Origin: Steinernema hermaphroditum
Lineage: Eukaryota > Nematoda > Chromadorea > Rhabditida > Steinernematidae
Assembly: GCA_030435675.1 (NCBI GenBank)
Contig: CM059623.1
Location: forward strand, 4,924,012 to 4,988,011
Direction: 5' to 3'
DNA: 64,000 nt
The notes beneath the pieces were generated by a model. That model saw only the letters and a list, made by a program, of their open reading frames with translations, had not been told where the DNA came from and made no database searches. Each line of letters opens with the position of its first letter. Position 1 is the stretch's first letter. The translations under genes and the position numbers were made by a program. This document shows positions 45,607 through 58,240 of the stretch, one piece after another.

Positions 45607-46576
45607 AGCAGCGGTGGGATACTGGCTGAAAATAGAACACACTCACAAACACATGATACGGAAAACGCCACACGTGATGCTCGCAGTGACGACAAGGAAC
45701 TTCCTAATTTGTTTTCGATTTCGAACACATTACTCACGCCGAAGCGGCGCGGGAACACCGGCTACAGAGAACGATCATTATCGCCACACCGAGCAAGAGA
45801 TTCGAAGGCACCAATGGCAGAAAAAGAATGTGTCCACTCCGAATGCGCGCGAATGCGGAATGTGCGAACGGATTCGCAAATTCGAAAAGCGAGAAGCACA
45901 CCGTTTGAAAAGTACAGACTTTGCGCCCTGCATGCAAGCGCTGCGAGACCGCGTCGCGTCCATGAAACGCGAAATCGAAAAAATGAAGCGGGAAGAGGAG
46001 CATGTGAGGGGGGAAGCAGGAGCCATGCACTGGGTTCAAGGTTCCATGCGAGCAATGGGAAGGAGTGCCGTAAGCAGTATACAGTGGAAATGAACGTAGA
46101 GTGGAATACGGTTTCACGTAGAAGCATTGCGAACACAAGGCAACTTGAACGAGCTTATTCTGGAAAACGACGACCACACACGATGAGTACCCTCTGCAGA
46201 GCCGCAACTTTTTCATATCCCTTTCGATACTTTTGTGCTCTGAAAGACCGGATCTGTGTGAAGTGTGAGGAAAGGATCCTTTGTGGTGTCCTATGTTAAG
46301 TCAAAACACTCCACAATATGTGCCGCGTTTTTATGGATCTCTATCTCCACACGGCACAGCTGATAGTGATAGTAACCGCTGATAGGAACCATCACTTTTC
46401 GACTTTTCTTCGTTTTCCGCGAAAACGGTCCGTTCTTGCTCATAATCTCATTGCGACGTGCCTGTGCCTGCACGCTGCGTGGCGCCCGCGTGTCCGTTGA
46501 CGATGACTCGTCTTCTTCCTTCCGCCTTGCTCCGACAAGCTCTAATTCGGCGTTTCAGGTAGTTCCCTCCGGCGGC
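45607..46576. other. Divergent intergenic region with stop-poor segment
   Basis: Separates PPM1G (-) and EFR3 (+), so both promoters should be here. From 45.7 to 46.2 kb, at least four frames on both strands stay open for 80-190 codons. None resembles a known protein, and the openness goes with a CG- and GAA-rich composition. The EFR3 5' acceptor GTTTCAG lies at about 46554-46559. Confidence 0.4.
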
Positions 46577-49500
46577 ATGGACTGGATGTGCTGCTTCTCG
46601 TCGTGCAAGCCACGTTACGCCCGGCTGGCCGACTCCATCTATCCGCGGTCGCTCAACGATGGCCTCGTCACGTCGAACATGCAGAAGCTTACCTTCTACG
46701 CGATCTCGCATCCGGAGAAGCTCGACCGCATCGGCACCGTGCTCGTTAACCAGCTATCGAAAGACTTGGCCCGCCAGCGCTTCACCCAGGTCAAGATCAG
46801 CGTCGATGCGATGGACCAGCTGCTGCAGAGTTGCCACGGCTCTCCGAGCCTCAACCAGTTCACCGAAAACTTCTTGAAGATGGTGCAGAAGCTGCTGGAA
46901 ACGAATTTGCCCGCCATGGAAGTGAGGAACGCCGTGTTTTCTGATCTCATCGCGATGTTTACAGAAACTGGCGACGGACTCCTTTGTCAACTTCGCGAAT
47001 ATCCAGGAGGAAACGCCGTCCTATCACAGGCAGTACGATTTCTTCATCTCGAAGTTCTCTGCGATGTGTCATGTAACGAGGGGTGAGAACGCTTCCCAAG
47101 TGCGGTACCAGGGACTGCGAGGCCTCAGAGGCGTCGTTTGGAAGTCGGTGACGGACGATCTGCAGGCGAATATTTGGGAGAAGGAGCATATGGATAAGAT
47201 CGTGCCATCCATTCTCTACAATTTCTATGATGACATCGGTGCGTTCTGTATAGTGAGCCGTTTCACTGACCCTCCAATTGCAGATGAGCAAGATAAGCAG
47301 CCGACAGGGAGGTCCAACGATCAGCATGACGAGCCCTTCCTCGACGAACTTACCTCCGCAAACCTAGAGCAGAATCCCCGCCAGCTGGCCGACCAATGCC
47401 TTCGCGAACTCATGGGCAAAGCCTCTTTCGGATCTCTGCGATCGGTCATGGAACCCGTGTTGAAACACTGCGACTCGCACAGCAAATGGAACCCTCCCGC
47501 AAACTTCGCCATCGCCACTTTCCGTGCTATTCTGTACAGTATCCCCACACAAATCTCCAATTTCGTTATACAGGTTGGAGCGTCCTTTTTTTGCAACAAG
47601 CTCATCCGAGCTCCTTAGGTCCTCATCAATCACTTAGACACGATGTCGGCGTCGGAGGCCGAGATCCGAATCGGAATTGCCACAGTCCTGTCTAGCATCG
47701 TCTCCATCGCAGGTACTTCGATAGGCCCGCTGCTGCTGGATATCTTCAACTCCCTCCTGAAGCACCTCCGCGCTTCCGTTGAGTATCAGCAGTCGCGAGC
47801 TTGTCCAAGCGTCGATCACGAGCGGAGGTACCAAGAAACGCTAATCAACGCGATGGCTGACTTCGCGAACGCTCTCCCGGACTACCAGAAAGTGGAGATC
47901 ATGATGTTTACCGTTGGGAATATCCCGAAGCTGGCGGACGACGACCGGGCGATGAGATCGAGCGATTCCTTCCTTCAGCACGTTCTAGTGAAAACTCTTT
48001 TGAAGGTAGGTCATCATTATCGTACCCCATTCAATCTTTTGTTCCAGATTGCCACGAAGTATAAGACAGCATACCTCGCTACTATATTTACGGACTCCTT
48101 CCTGAATGCCCTTCTTGACCTATCCCTCGTTTCTGACCCTCAAGTACGGTACACAACGCAAAGAATATTCCACACGCTGTTTGACAGGTTCGCTCGAACT
48201 CGTAGTAGATGATCATTCGTGGATATTCTTCTAGGCACGACAATCTACACTGCCTGGAACATTTACCCTTCATTGGAGACGTTGCCGACCTGCAGCTGAC
48301 CGTAGAGAAGTGCACAAGAGCGGACCAGATGTTTATGCGGCGACACATCGCCCATATCACCTACGTCATCTACAGGTATCTGCATCTTTGAAGCCTCCGA
48401 TGCTACCGTAGTTCTAGATGTGTCATGTTGATCGAAGAAGACGAGCATCTGCAGAACAACGTAGACGCTATTCTGTGCACGATGGCGCTCCTCTGCATCG
48501 AAGTCGGATACGACGAGGTTCGTTCTCATCCCCCAGACAGTCTAATCTACTTTGATTGTCTAGACTCTGATCGAGCTTTTCCGTCTCGTGTTTGGCCTGC
48601 AGTCGATGGCGCTCGACAACTCCGAAGGCTCGCGATGCGGAATCTTGAAGAAGGCGGCGATCCACAACCTGGTGGCGCGCTACCTGAACCTCAGCTGCCA
48701 GCTCCTGGCGATCCCTTCGCTTTGTCACCACGTTCAGCAGGTGGTCAGCAACCGTGCCCAGAAGGCTCATCCTCTGGTCCACTTCAACGAAAAGGGTCTT
48801 CCGAAACAGACGACTCTGAGCGAAGGCGCCCCAAGTGGCTTGGAGATCGACGACGACCTCGCACTTCAGTTCGATAAGAGCGACTTGTCGGAAGCGCTGA
48901 AGGCATCCGGAAAAGAGGTACAGCATCTCGCGGTGCCCTTCAAGATCCCTGGCTCTCTGGTGGGCAACTTCACCGGAAACCGTTTCTCGGTGACCGGGAC
49001 TCTGTTCGAAGTCGACGAGTCGAACGATTCGAAGACCCAGAACTCGTCGACGGAGACGGCTTTGGACGACGTCTCCTTGGATCTGAGCATCGACTGGAGC
49101 CCACCCACTTCGAAGAAGACTTCTCGACGCAACACAATATTCAGTCCCGGTACGTACCATATCACTTGGTCAAGTATAATGCCCGATTTCAGAAGGTCAC
49201 GATCTCATGGTCCCTACAAATGTCTCCACGCTGAGGCAGATGGTTAACGCACCGCCCGACTTTACAGAGGAAATCAAGAAAGATCAGGTTTGTTGGTTTT
49301 CGGATACCGTATCCCTCCCTAAAAACCCTCCAAAAGCTCATCCTCCAAGTTTAGGAGCAAAGTCAGAAAATCGTGAGCATGTTCCGAGATGACCCGGACG
49401 CGGCCTTCGACGCCTGCGTGAAGAAGGACCTCGACGACGACAAGACCGGAGACCTTTCCGCCAGCATCCAGCGCCTGATCCAGAGGAACATGAACTCCGC

Positions 49501-49579
49501 GCAGATGAGTGCCGTGACGTTCAAGAAGCAACCGAAGAACGTCTTCGAACTGAAACTGCCCGACTCCTTCGTGTTCTAA
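46577..49579 (+). CDS. efr-3: EFR3 plasma-membrane protein (PI4KA complex anchor)
   Basis: Palmitoylated peripheral protein that anchors phosphatidylinositol 4-kinase III-alpha at the plasma membrane; the fly homologue is rolling blackout. The N-terminus MDWMCCFSSCKPRY has the Cys cluster of EFR3. Then follow LVTSNMQKLTFYAISHPEKL, RQRFTQVKISVDAMDQLLQS, DSFVNFANIQEETPSYHRQY and SDDLQANIWEKEHMDKIVPS in correct order. Exons are joined by introns of 43-60 nt, for example 46921-46963 and 47572-47618. The C-terminal exon ends NVFELKLPDSFVF. The upstream in-frame extension before 46577 is probably 5' UTR. About ten exons; the middle ones are supported mainly by phase and lack of stops. Confidence 0.9.
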
Positions 49580-52410
49580 CCAGCAACTTCTAGATCTCCT
49601 TTAAAAGCCCCAGTGATAGTTGTGATGCTGTAGATATTTGTTCATAGAGAGTGTAAGTGGTTAAATTATTATTGAGCAGCTGGCGACGGTGTAAGGCGCC
49701 AGAAGGCGAGAAAATAGAGCGTGGACCGGGTCCGCTTTCTCGCCCGCCGAGATCGATGGCCATGCCCGGCCGCCTTCTTCTCCGACAAGTCGCCCGACTA
49801 ATTGTCTCTCTCTCGAGTGTCGGCGACGGCAATCGATAGACAGTCTATCTGTCTGCGAGACGGCGACGGACTGTCCGCTGGGCGACCTTTGCGCAGTGCG
49901 CGACCGTGGAGGGGCGAAGAAGGCGCCGTCGTCGCCGTTAGGCTCGACGCGCCCGATCGCTAGTGGCGCCATTGTGCATTCCTAATGAATTACAGCGCTC
50001 GTGCCAGATTGGCCGCCTCCGCCGCAGTCGTTTTCTATGCATTTCCCGCGGAATGTTTGTGGACTCTTTTGTTTTCGTCTGCTCCTTCTCGTCTTCCGCG
50101 TCTCGAGTGGACGACGTTTACTGGGGCGTGGGGCGATTTCGGGCGTGTGATTGCTTCCCCTCGAGAAGTTCCCTATATAGTGTGAAGTGAGGCGGAGATG
50201 TCTTCTTGCAACCACCGTAATCCTCTGTATTCTTCTACAAAGCTCGTTGTAATAGAACCGGTCCGGTCTTCGAGCACGTGTTGTGGACAGAATGTTTTTA
50301 CTCTCTCCAGAAGGGAGCCGAAGAATTCCGAAGAAGGCGCCATTTGTCGTTAATTTTTATGAGATCTCCACTGGTCGTTATCCCTAATCGTTTCAAAGGC
50401 GGTTGAATCAGAAAGGTTCCCTTTTATGGACAACATGACCCCTGTTCTCTTCGTCCATCTCTCTCGAGCCCTCTTTTAGTAAAGTGACCTCGTTTTTCTG
50501 TAAGGTGAAGCCCCTTATCCTTCGTAGTTTTGGAGTCAAAAGTGAGTGTGGCGAGGGATAGCCATAAAAGCGAACTACTTCGGAATGCATTCCCCTGGCG
50601 TCAGATGATGAGCTTCCCGAGGACACCCTGTTCTCTTTGGATATCACTCCGTCTTTCAGCGCTTAATTTAATTAGTTTAGTCCTCTCAAAAGTGTCAGAA
50701 CAGATTTGGAAGCATGATTGAATTCGAGTCCAGAAGTCGCCATGTGTTCCCTTTTGCGGGAAGTTCCAGATGTGCACTAATTTCCAATGGCTCTGGGAAA
50801 AAGAGGGCTGCAAACTAATTTCCATCCAAATTGCAAGGATCGGGCCAGGCGTGTCCATCTTCTGGTGATGTTTCTAATTCAGAATTCCATTTAGGGAAAA
50901 GAGGCGTTGGGAACGTGGACCCTTTTCCCACGCCGGCTAATCCAAAATGTCGCCATATGGATGGGAATCCAGCGGCCGTTCCATTTTTGCTTAGGTTCGA
51001 TGAGTCCCTGTATACGGTAGATTGTGAAGCTCCTTCTTCTTCTTCTATAAACTCATTCCGTCTATCTCCTCGACCTGACCACTGCAGCCGTTCGTGTTTT
51101 CTCCTTGTTTTCGTCCGTCGGACCGCGCGAAATGACGCAAACCGAAGGTCACCGAACGGGGCAGAGACGCTGTTTTCCCTCCATTTTGATGCGATTGTCG
51201 CCAGCTGCGCTGCGATGTTCCTTTCGCTGTAAAGCGATAAACGGAGGATGGGACGACCCAAAAAATCGCTGTTTTCCTACCGTACACGGGGAACCATAAA
51301 ACTGGATCTTATAAAATTTAAGAAACAAGAAGGCTGCAAAACAGCGATGTTCACTGGAAGAATACAGTAAGCACTTCCTCCACTGAATCGCCATTTCCTC
51401 AGTTCCCACAGTAGCCCTCTTTTTCCCTCTCACCTCGCCGGGTCTCCCCTCTTCCTGTCACTCACCTCCTCTTATGTACATAGACGTGCCTCTCTCGATG
51501 TTTGTTTTTGCGCATTTTCGCCCAACAGGTGGCCGCGCCCGCCTGATGCAGGCGCTGATAAGCGCCCTCCTACCGTACGGCGGCGCTCGAAATCGGCGAT
51601 TTTGGCGACAGCTTCATTCAAATTCGCTCTCGTGGAGCCAAGGTCGCCACCGCGTCCCCTCCATTATCCGAGCGCGCGCACACCTAACCGACGGCGACGG
51701 GGAGCGCCGTTTTTTCGATCCCGATTGATTCGTTCGCAACTCGATTCCCCACGTGTTTTCGCCCCTGTTAGGCGTGCTTAGCACTTGTTCCCAGCGGGCT
51801 GTAAACGTTGCACGTTCCCACAACTCCGACGGCGCCTTCCGACCTCGAAGAAGCCGTAAAAGAGATGTTTTTAGGAGGTCGACGACTTTCGGCTTGCACC
51901 GCTCATTATGTCCCTTTTTACGAGTATTTATGAGTGCTTAGTGGGGAAACGTTCCTCCGCCGCTAATCCTCCGCGGAAGTAACTCTCCGCCTGCACTTTG
52001 CAGGCGACGGAGGGAGGGAGGGAGGGAAGGTGTTTGTTGTTGCTAGGGACTCGGGTGATCGAGTGGCTACGTCACGAGGTGTTTGGAAATCGTGGGCACG
52101 TTTAAAACTTCTCTGTGTAGGGCTGAAATTCTTACAGATTTCCTTGAGCTAAAAGCATATAAAATCAATATGATATCTCCTTGCAAAAACGGTCCAGAAA
52201 CTCATAGAAGTTCCTTTTCATTACGGCAGTGCGTTCGCAAGTGTTTTTGTGCAGAGGGTGCCTTTCTATTCCAATTAGTTTAGGTCGTTCAAGTCAATTA
52301 AAGACTGCAGTGAAATACAGAGCTGTCGTCACTAATCCCCGTCATCGGTTGAAACAGAACAAGGATATATAAACATAGATTTGCTTCCTCAAACTGCATC
52401 CGATCTTGAT

Positions 52411-52865
52411 CCTTCTCTTCGAAGCTTAGCCATCTTGATCTTCGATATCCAACTTCAGTTTCGTCCTTGAATCGGGTCTCCAACTTAGCTCTTTGCGGAC
52501 TTTCTCAGATACTTCCTTGAGGTATTCGTACCTACCTACACTTTTCAAAGCCTCTACGCAAAAGATCAAATCTCTTCCTCTTTGAGAGGATGAGTCAGGT
52601 CCCCAATGAATGCAAGATATCTAACAATATCACACCGTAGTTGCCCTCAGACCCTCAGTCATCCTCTCTTTTTCAACTTTTTTTTTTATCTGTAGAACTA
52701 CAAGAAGATACCGATCACAAACAGGCGAGATGCCTCCTCTTCGAGGCTTAGCGATCTTGATCATCCAACTTCAATTCATTCCTCGAATTTTTGACATTGT
52801 TCACAATCTCTGTGTTCAACTTAAACCAGCTCCTTACGGACTTCCTCAGATACCGGTTCAACACA
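52411..52865 (+). repeat. Diverged direct repeat pair
   Basis: Copy 1 (about 52411-52510) and copy 2 (about 52731-52860) share, in the same order, CTCTTCGA-GCTTAGC, ATCTTGATC, CCAACTTCA and a later CGGACTT-CTCAGATAC. Base changes and a length difference separate them. They look like an old tandem duplication or two copies of an unrecognised repeat. Confidence 0.45.
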
Positions 52866-54219
52866 AAATTGTAAACTCCGTTTTGAACAAAAAGTGAATT
52901 TTCACGGCGGAAATAAATCTCGGTGTCAATTAAATTTGCGTCATCGTTAAAGGCACTTCCTGGTCAGTGGTTCTGTTCATGTGAGGAAATGGAGATCCTA
53001 TAGGAGGGGAAGTCGCCGTCGTTGCTAAGAGACGAAGTCGTTGTGCACAGCGATCCGCGCAGAACCACGAGTTATCCGAAAGGCTAACTCATTCCCGTGC
53101 GTGCAGTTCAATAGGATTGGGGATCGAGAGGCTGAGTTGTTTGGTGCCTATAGGAAAAGCTATATAGGAAAAGCTGTTTACGGATGCGCCTTCGGAGAAC
53201 TCATTAAGTGAACGCATCCGATGGATGATCCGACTCGTGCACCCTCGCACCGTCGAAAATGGCGCCTCTTTGTAGACTATTGCATAATCTCCTTGTTGAC
53301 TGTTTTCGACTTTCGACTGTAATCCCTGGAGGGAAATGTTTTCCACTGGACGGGCGAAGATCGCCACTTCACGCCTCGCTTGGCCAATCCTCCTCGGGGC
53401 CGTCGACCAGAAAACGCGCGTTTTCCACTCACCCGAACCTCGACAATGTGTTTGCGTTTGTCGCTTTTAAGGAAGCACAGATCTCAAGCCGGCGCCTTTG
53501 TCCAAAAAGTTTGGGGGAAACTGAGGATTGAGCTCAATGGAAAAACGGTCCAAACATCTTTTAAGCCTCTTCTTGATGATACGCTAGTCCTCGGCATCTT
53601 CTTGACTTTCTGAAAAACAAACTTTGAATGTTTGTCGCCTCGACGACTCCCCAGCGATTCTCCCAAATTCCAAATTCCCAACGCCCCTTCGCGAGCGTGT
53701 CCTCTTGTTTTTTCGGGAATCGGTGTCTAGACGCGTCTTCTGCCTGCACGCCTGAAGTGGTCGTTCTCGAAGCACCTGGGTGCACGGCGACGTCACGGCG
53801 CGTTCCCGGTAAGTGTAAAGCTTAGGGAAACGTCGATCGGTCACGTACGTGCGCCGACCTTTCCGTGAGACATTTCTGCTCGGCGCTGCGGGTTTAGGTC
53901 TGCAACGAAGTTGTTTTTGAAAGTCAGAGCTATGTAGGCGAGTCTTCATGATCTCGTGTGGGTGGTATAACCCCAAAATACAGATAGAATGTTATACCTT
54001 GTGTCGATTTTTGGAAAGTCGGGTGATAGTTAGTGGTGAAACTGAATTCTCCGGGGGAGAGGTATCTCCTTTTCGAATAAATTTCAATTAAATAAATGTA
54101 TCTTTTTTTGGCTCTATTAGTGAATATCGGCCAAAAGTATTTTTGATAGTTAGTGGTGAAAACATGTCTGGGACAAAGGTCAGCTGAGTTCTGTACCATA
54201 CGATAAGCAATCAAGACTA

Positions 54220-54395
54220 CAGGGCTCGCCCTTCGGGCTCGCTTAAAATCCATAGGCGTGAGCTTAAGCCGGAGCCTAAGTGAGCGCGAAAAACAATGCG
54301 GAGGGAGCGCGCAGAAAATGTTGTGTTTATGTTCTATACGGGTTTCTACAAATCTGCGTAGACATCTGAGGTTGTGGGCGAGCGAAGCGAGCCCT
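54220..54395. repeat. Inverted repeat, GGGCTCGC arms
   Basis: AGGGCTCGC with an extra GGGCTCGC at 54221-54242 faces GGGCGAGCGAAGCGAGCCCT at 54376-54395. About 130 bp of sequence lie between. Each arm is itself nearly palindromic. No clear target duplication was found, so it may be a small MITE-like element or a structural hairpin. A 17-bp direct repeat TGATAGTTAGTGGTGAA occurs nearby at about 54024 and 54146. Confidence 0.4.
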
Positions 54396-55075
54396 ATATT
54401 CATTTTGCGGGCTGTTCCGAGTTTTGGCCGCTCAAAAGTACTTTTGGCCGCTATTTGCTGGGAAATTTCCAACTATGTTGTTCTTCCGTTTGATTTGACC
54501 TGTGATGTTAGGTCTGTGGGCGGTCGGTGCCGATGTGCATATTTCATGCCAAAGCAAGCAATTCTAAAAGTGGAAGAGCATCAAATATGAAGTTTCGTTC
54601 CATATTTGAGTGTTTCTTTTTGTCCAAATTCCACTGGACATCTTCAAAGAGATGACTTCTCAGAGATTTCGATCTCCCTTCGATGCCAAGCAATGACTCC
54701 TTCGAGGCGCTCTCAGCTTCCCCCAATAACGCATCTAAGACCATAAATCTCGAAGGATATTGCTTTCTGCAGATTGCTCCATGCCTGTCCCATGCCCTTT
54801 CGCCTCTTCGTACTCATCGCGGAGTCCACCCCCTCGGCCAAGACGACCTCCTCCTTCGATTTGTTTGTTCGCGCAGTCGTTTTCTCCGCGAAACCTCATT
54901 TCCGCGACCGCAATTATCGCCCCCTCCCCTCGGGAGATCCGAAAGGAGTTGCGATCTCCGAGGGCCACTTGGGCCGCCTTTGACCTCGCGGCGCCCATCT
55001 GCATATGCCCTCATCTGTCGCCGTTTCAGAGTCGCTTCGCGAGTGGACGTCCACTCCATTCGGAGCCGAATCGAT

Positions 55076-57354
55076 ATGACGACGTCGAAGGCAGCGCTCT
55101 TCTTCGTCCTGTTCGTCGCCTCTTTCGCCGCCACTCATGGTCAGTTCGCCCTCATTTTCCGAGAAATATCCCAGGAAAAGAAGGCCGGAGACCGTTGGAA
55201 AAGCAACTGTCTGTCCCAAAACGGTCTCTCCGGATTCGAGACATACTAGACTCGGACAACCGGTCTCGTCTCTTTTGTTGTCGTCGCGATGTGACATTCC
55301 ACGCGGGAAAATGACTTTTCTGGGACGTGATTGACGAGGGGAACGACACAGGGTGATGGAGGCAAGGCGAGAACCAGGGAGAGAACCAAAAGCGCCTTCT
55401 CCAGTAGCACCATAGTGTGACTCAAATAGAAAATGGAATCCAAAAACATATAATCAACTTTAATAAAGCCGCACAGATGCATTGTTAGCTAACTTTGGCA
55501 CCTTTTCTATCTCTAGTAGAAATTGTTGCGAAAAGGAAACGCGGAAATGCACTTTTCTGTCTACGCCAACTTTTACAAATTGCGTCAAAATCGAGCTCCC
55601 CAGGGTGTCTAGTCTACCTACTATGGCAGGAGACCATGTGGATGTTCCGGAAAAGAGAGTCACAAGGCAATGGTCAAAAGTACTAAGAAGATAAGAAGCC
55701 CCTTAAAATTCATAGAGAAGCTTGGCTCGAAGCTTCCACAGAGCTGATAACATACCTCATTGGGTACCCCATCCACTGAATGAACACCCTTTCAGCCTAC
55801 GAGGCGTTCGACTATCGCGTGGATAGCGCCGATGGCACCATCGTGAACCTGCGGCACCGAAGGGAGGCCGTGGAGGAGAGCAAGACCGAGGAGGAGGACG
55901 ACAAGCCCGACATGGGCGAGGACAGCGACGTCGAGAAGCTCTGGAAGATCCCCGACGACATTTCCGTCGACGGCGGCTTCGGCGACGACGATCAGAAGGT
56001 GCCGTCTCCCCTCCTCGGCCCCGTTACCGTACCTCTTGCAGACGGACCTCACCTACTACCACTATGTGACCTACAACTCTTCGGCCGACTTCCAGAAGCA
56101 CTACCAGAACGTGACGGCGATGCTGGAGGGCGGCGCCAAGGGGAAGGTGAAGCACCCGATGCTGCACTCGAGCTACCGTAAGGCAGCGGCCGCAGCACTT
56201 CGGTTCCGCTTCCCCTTCTACGGCCACTACCTGCAGCACCTGACCCTCACTACAGGCGGCTTCTGCTACGTCGGCGACGAGTCGCACTCGTGGCTCGCCG
56301 CCACGCAGTACATCGCGCCCCTCATGAGCAACTTCGAGTCCAACCACAACGACTCGACGATACAGTACGCCGACGACGGCCAGAAGTTTGTCGTCGAGTG
56401 GCTCAACGTGCGCCTCCGGGACAACCCCGACGCCGGCCGCTTCACCTTCCAAACGGTCATCCACGCCAACGGCGACATCTGGTTCGTTTACAAGTCGGTG
56501 AGTGCCCGTGGCTTTGAGAGTCGATGCCCTGCCTGCAGATCCCGATCCCCGTGGGCAACATCAGCACGCACCACCACCCGCGGAAGGTGGGCGTTAGCGA
56601 CGCGTACCTCTTCAACCAGAAGCTCATCAGCGACGACGGGAAGCCGACCACCAAGCGCGTCATCTTCGAGTACCACCGCATCAACGTCCCCGACACCGCC
56701 GTCCGCAACGGTTCCGTCGTTGTCCTCCTCGCGCAGCCCAGTACGCCCCCCCCCGCCTACCGTAATCCTACTGCCCTTGCAGCCTGCATCCAGTTCGGGA
56801 GCTGTTCGGAGTGCGCGCAGTCGAGCCTGAAGCACTTCAACTGCTCCTGGTGCCACCGGAAGGACGCGCAGCCCTTCTGCTCCGACCAGCAGGGCATGAA
56901 CCGGCGCCGCCAGGACTGGGTCGAGGGCGACTGCGTCAACCAGGGCTTCAACATCTACTGTGACGGCTCCACGCCCGCCTCGAACCTCTCCTCGGCCGAG
57001 CCGACGACGGCGCCGAACCCGACCCCCAAGCTGAAGCCCGACCGCGTCGTGCCCCTCGAACTGCACACGACGCAGAAGCCGGCCGCCTCCTCAGCTGGTG
57101 CCCAGAAGGAGGAGACGACCTCGGGCAGCGGCTTCGCCTCCATCTTCTCCGTGCTCCTCGTCCTCGCTGCCGGCACCTCCATCTGGCTCGTCTACGCCTA
57201 CTACAACCCCCACTCCGCCTCGGGCCAGCTCCTCATCAAGGTACCGAGAGGACCAGGACCGCGCCCCGACCTACCGTATCCATTTCAGTATCGGCCGACG
57301 AAGTGGCTCTCACCGAACAGCCACGTGCGCTACAGTGCCTCGCTCCACATCTGA
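55076..57354 (+). CDS. Plexin-domain-containing (PLXDC/TEM7-like) membrane protein
   Basis: Type I membrane protein. Exon 1 (55076-55139) is a signal peptide (AALFFVLFVASFAATHG). After a 656-bp intron comes an acidic segment. A NIDO-like ectodomain follows (RFRFPFYGHYLQHLTLTTGG, ATQYIAPLMSNFES, GRFTFQTVIHANGDIWFVYK, HHPRKVGVSDAY). Next is a Cys-rich PSI/plexin repeat (CIQFGSCSEC, FNCSWCHRKDAQPFC, RRRQDWVEGDC), a Thr/Pro stalk and one helix (FASIFSVLLVLAAGTSIWLV). The tail ends with RPTKW. The order and spacing match vertebrate PLXDC1/2. Introns at about 55999-56041, 56737-56780 and 57241-57289 each carry TACCGTA before the acceptor. Confidence 0.9.
55246..55413 (-). CDS. Possible small secreted peptide, antisense in PLXDC intron 1
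   Basis: A 55-codon minus-strand frame starts at 55413 with a strong signal-peptide profile (LLEKALLVLSLVLALPPSPC) and a 35-residue hydrophilic remainder with two cysteines. It lies wholly within intron 1 of the PLXDC gene. There is no family match, no clear TTTCAG before the ATG and no polyadenylation signal soon after the stop. It could equally be a chance frame. Confidence 0.25.
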   Translation of the reverse strand: MVLLEKALLVLSLVLALPPSPCVVPLVNHVPEKSFSRVECHIATTTKETRPVVRV

Positions 57355-58240
57355 AGTCTTCAGATTGCTCACTCGACTCTCAACTCTCCGCGCGGGTCTC
57401 TCCTCCCCTTTCGCTCCGGGAATCAGAAACGAAGTCGGCGCCAGCTGGCTCTTGATTACTGTATACAGAATATTTGGCGTGAAATGAACTCTTAGATGCT
57501 GAAATGGTTCTGACACAAGATCTGGACAAGTCGAGAATAGACACGTCTAGACATGGCTAGACTAGACAGCTTCCGAAAACTGATTGCGTGCCAACAGGAT
57601 GGGTCGTCTTCGGCGTGACGCCGTTGATCCAGGACATACGAGGATCTTGAAACGTTCTTTTGGTGTCGGTCGAGATCGAAGGCCCCGAAGATTACGACCC
57701 GTTGTCTCCGCAGAAACACTTAGAGTCAAAAGGTGGGATAGGATAAGACTCTTAGTCACATAGAAGGGACCTTTCTCGAAGGGACCACTTCGATAAGGAA
57801 GAAGTACAGTAGTCTTGGATCTGCCGCGTCCCTCAAACGAGCCCCTCAGTCGACTTCATGTGTCCTTGCGTGGCCAAAGACGTTCCTGGGAGTCGTCGTC
57901 GCGTGTTGAAGATGCTGAATTGTAGGTTCGGAGTCAATTATCGCAAAAGGAGAAGATAAAGTGCACCTCGCTATCGCGGCTCCATTGAGAGGTTCTCCGA
58001 AAACATGTCATTTTCCTCTTCGTCTCTGTCGAAGAATTTACTTCTCCGAAAACATATTAGGAGTAGAAGAAGTGAAGGACGTCAATCATGAGGCGCTTAT
58101 CTCCGAGAGATCATTTATCAACAGTTTGTGGGTCTCAACGAACTAAACATACCATTGGGAATTCATAAGAAAATGTTGAGATTCGACTGGAGAGAAAGTG
58201 TATTAGTGGTTAGTTCGTTTTTAAAACTTAGTGGGTAGGT
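57355..58240. other. Intergenic, no gene seen
   Basis: Between the PLXDC stop and the LINE remnant. Contains clustered TCTAGAC/GTCTAGAC motifs at 57536-57572. Confidence 0.45.

Larger units (their letters stand above)
49580..55075. other. Gene-poor region of 5.5 kb
   Basis: No frame here shows a domain, signal peptide with splice context, or consistent exon chain. The contents seen are a GGGA-rich run at about 52009-52028, a diverged repeat pair at 52.4-52.9 kb, direct repeats and an inverted repeat at 54.0-54.4 kb, and scattered TACCGTA copies (51.0, 51.3, 51.6 kb). The last few hundred bases probably hold the PLXDC promoter. Confidence 0.5.

Noticed and set aside
45551..46093. A 180-codon frame ending in a charged coiled-coil-like stretch
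   Set aside because: It overlaps PPM1G coding exon 1 and other open frames; composition explains the openness.
53930..54472. A 180-codon minus-strand frame
   Set aside because: It spans the inverted repeat and AT-rich DNA and shows no protein-family pattern.
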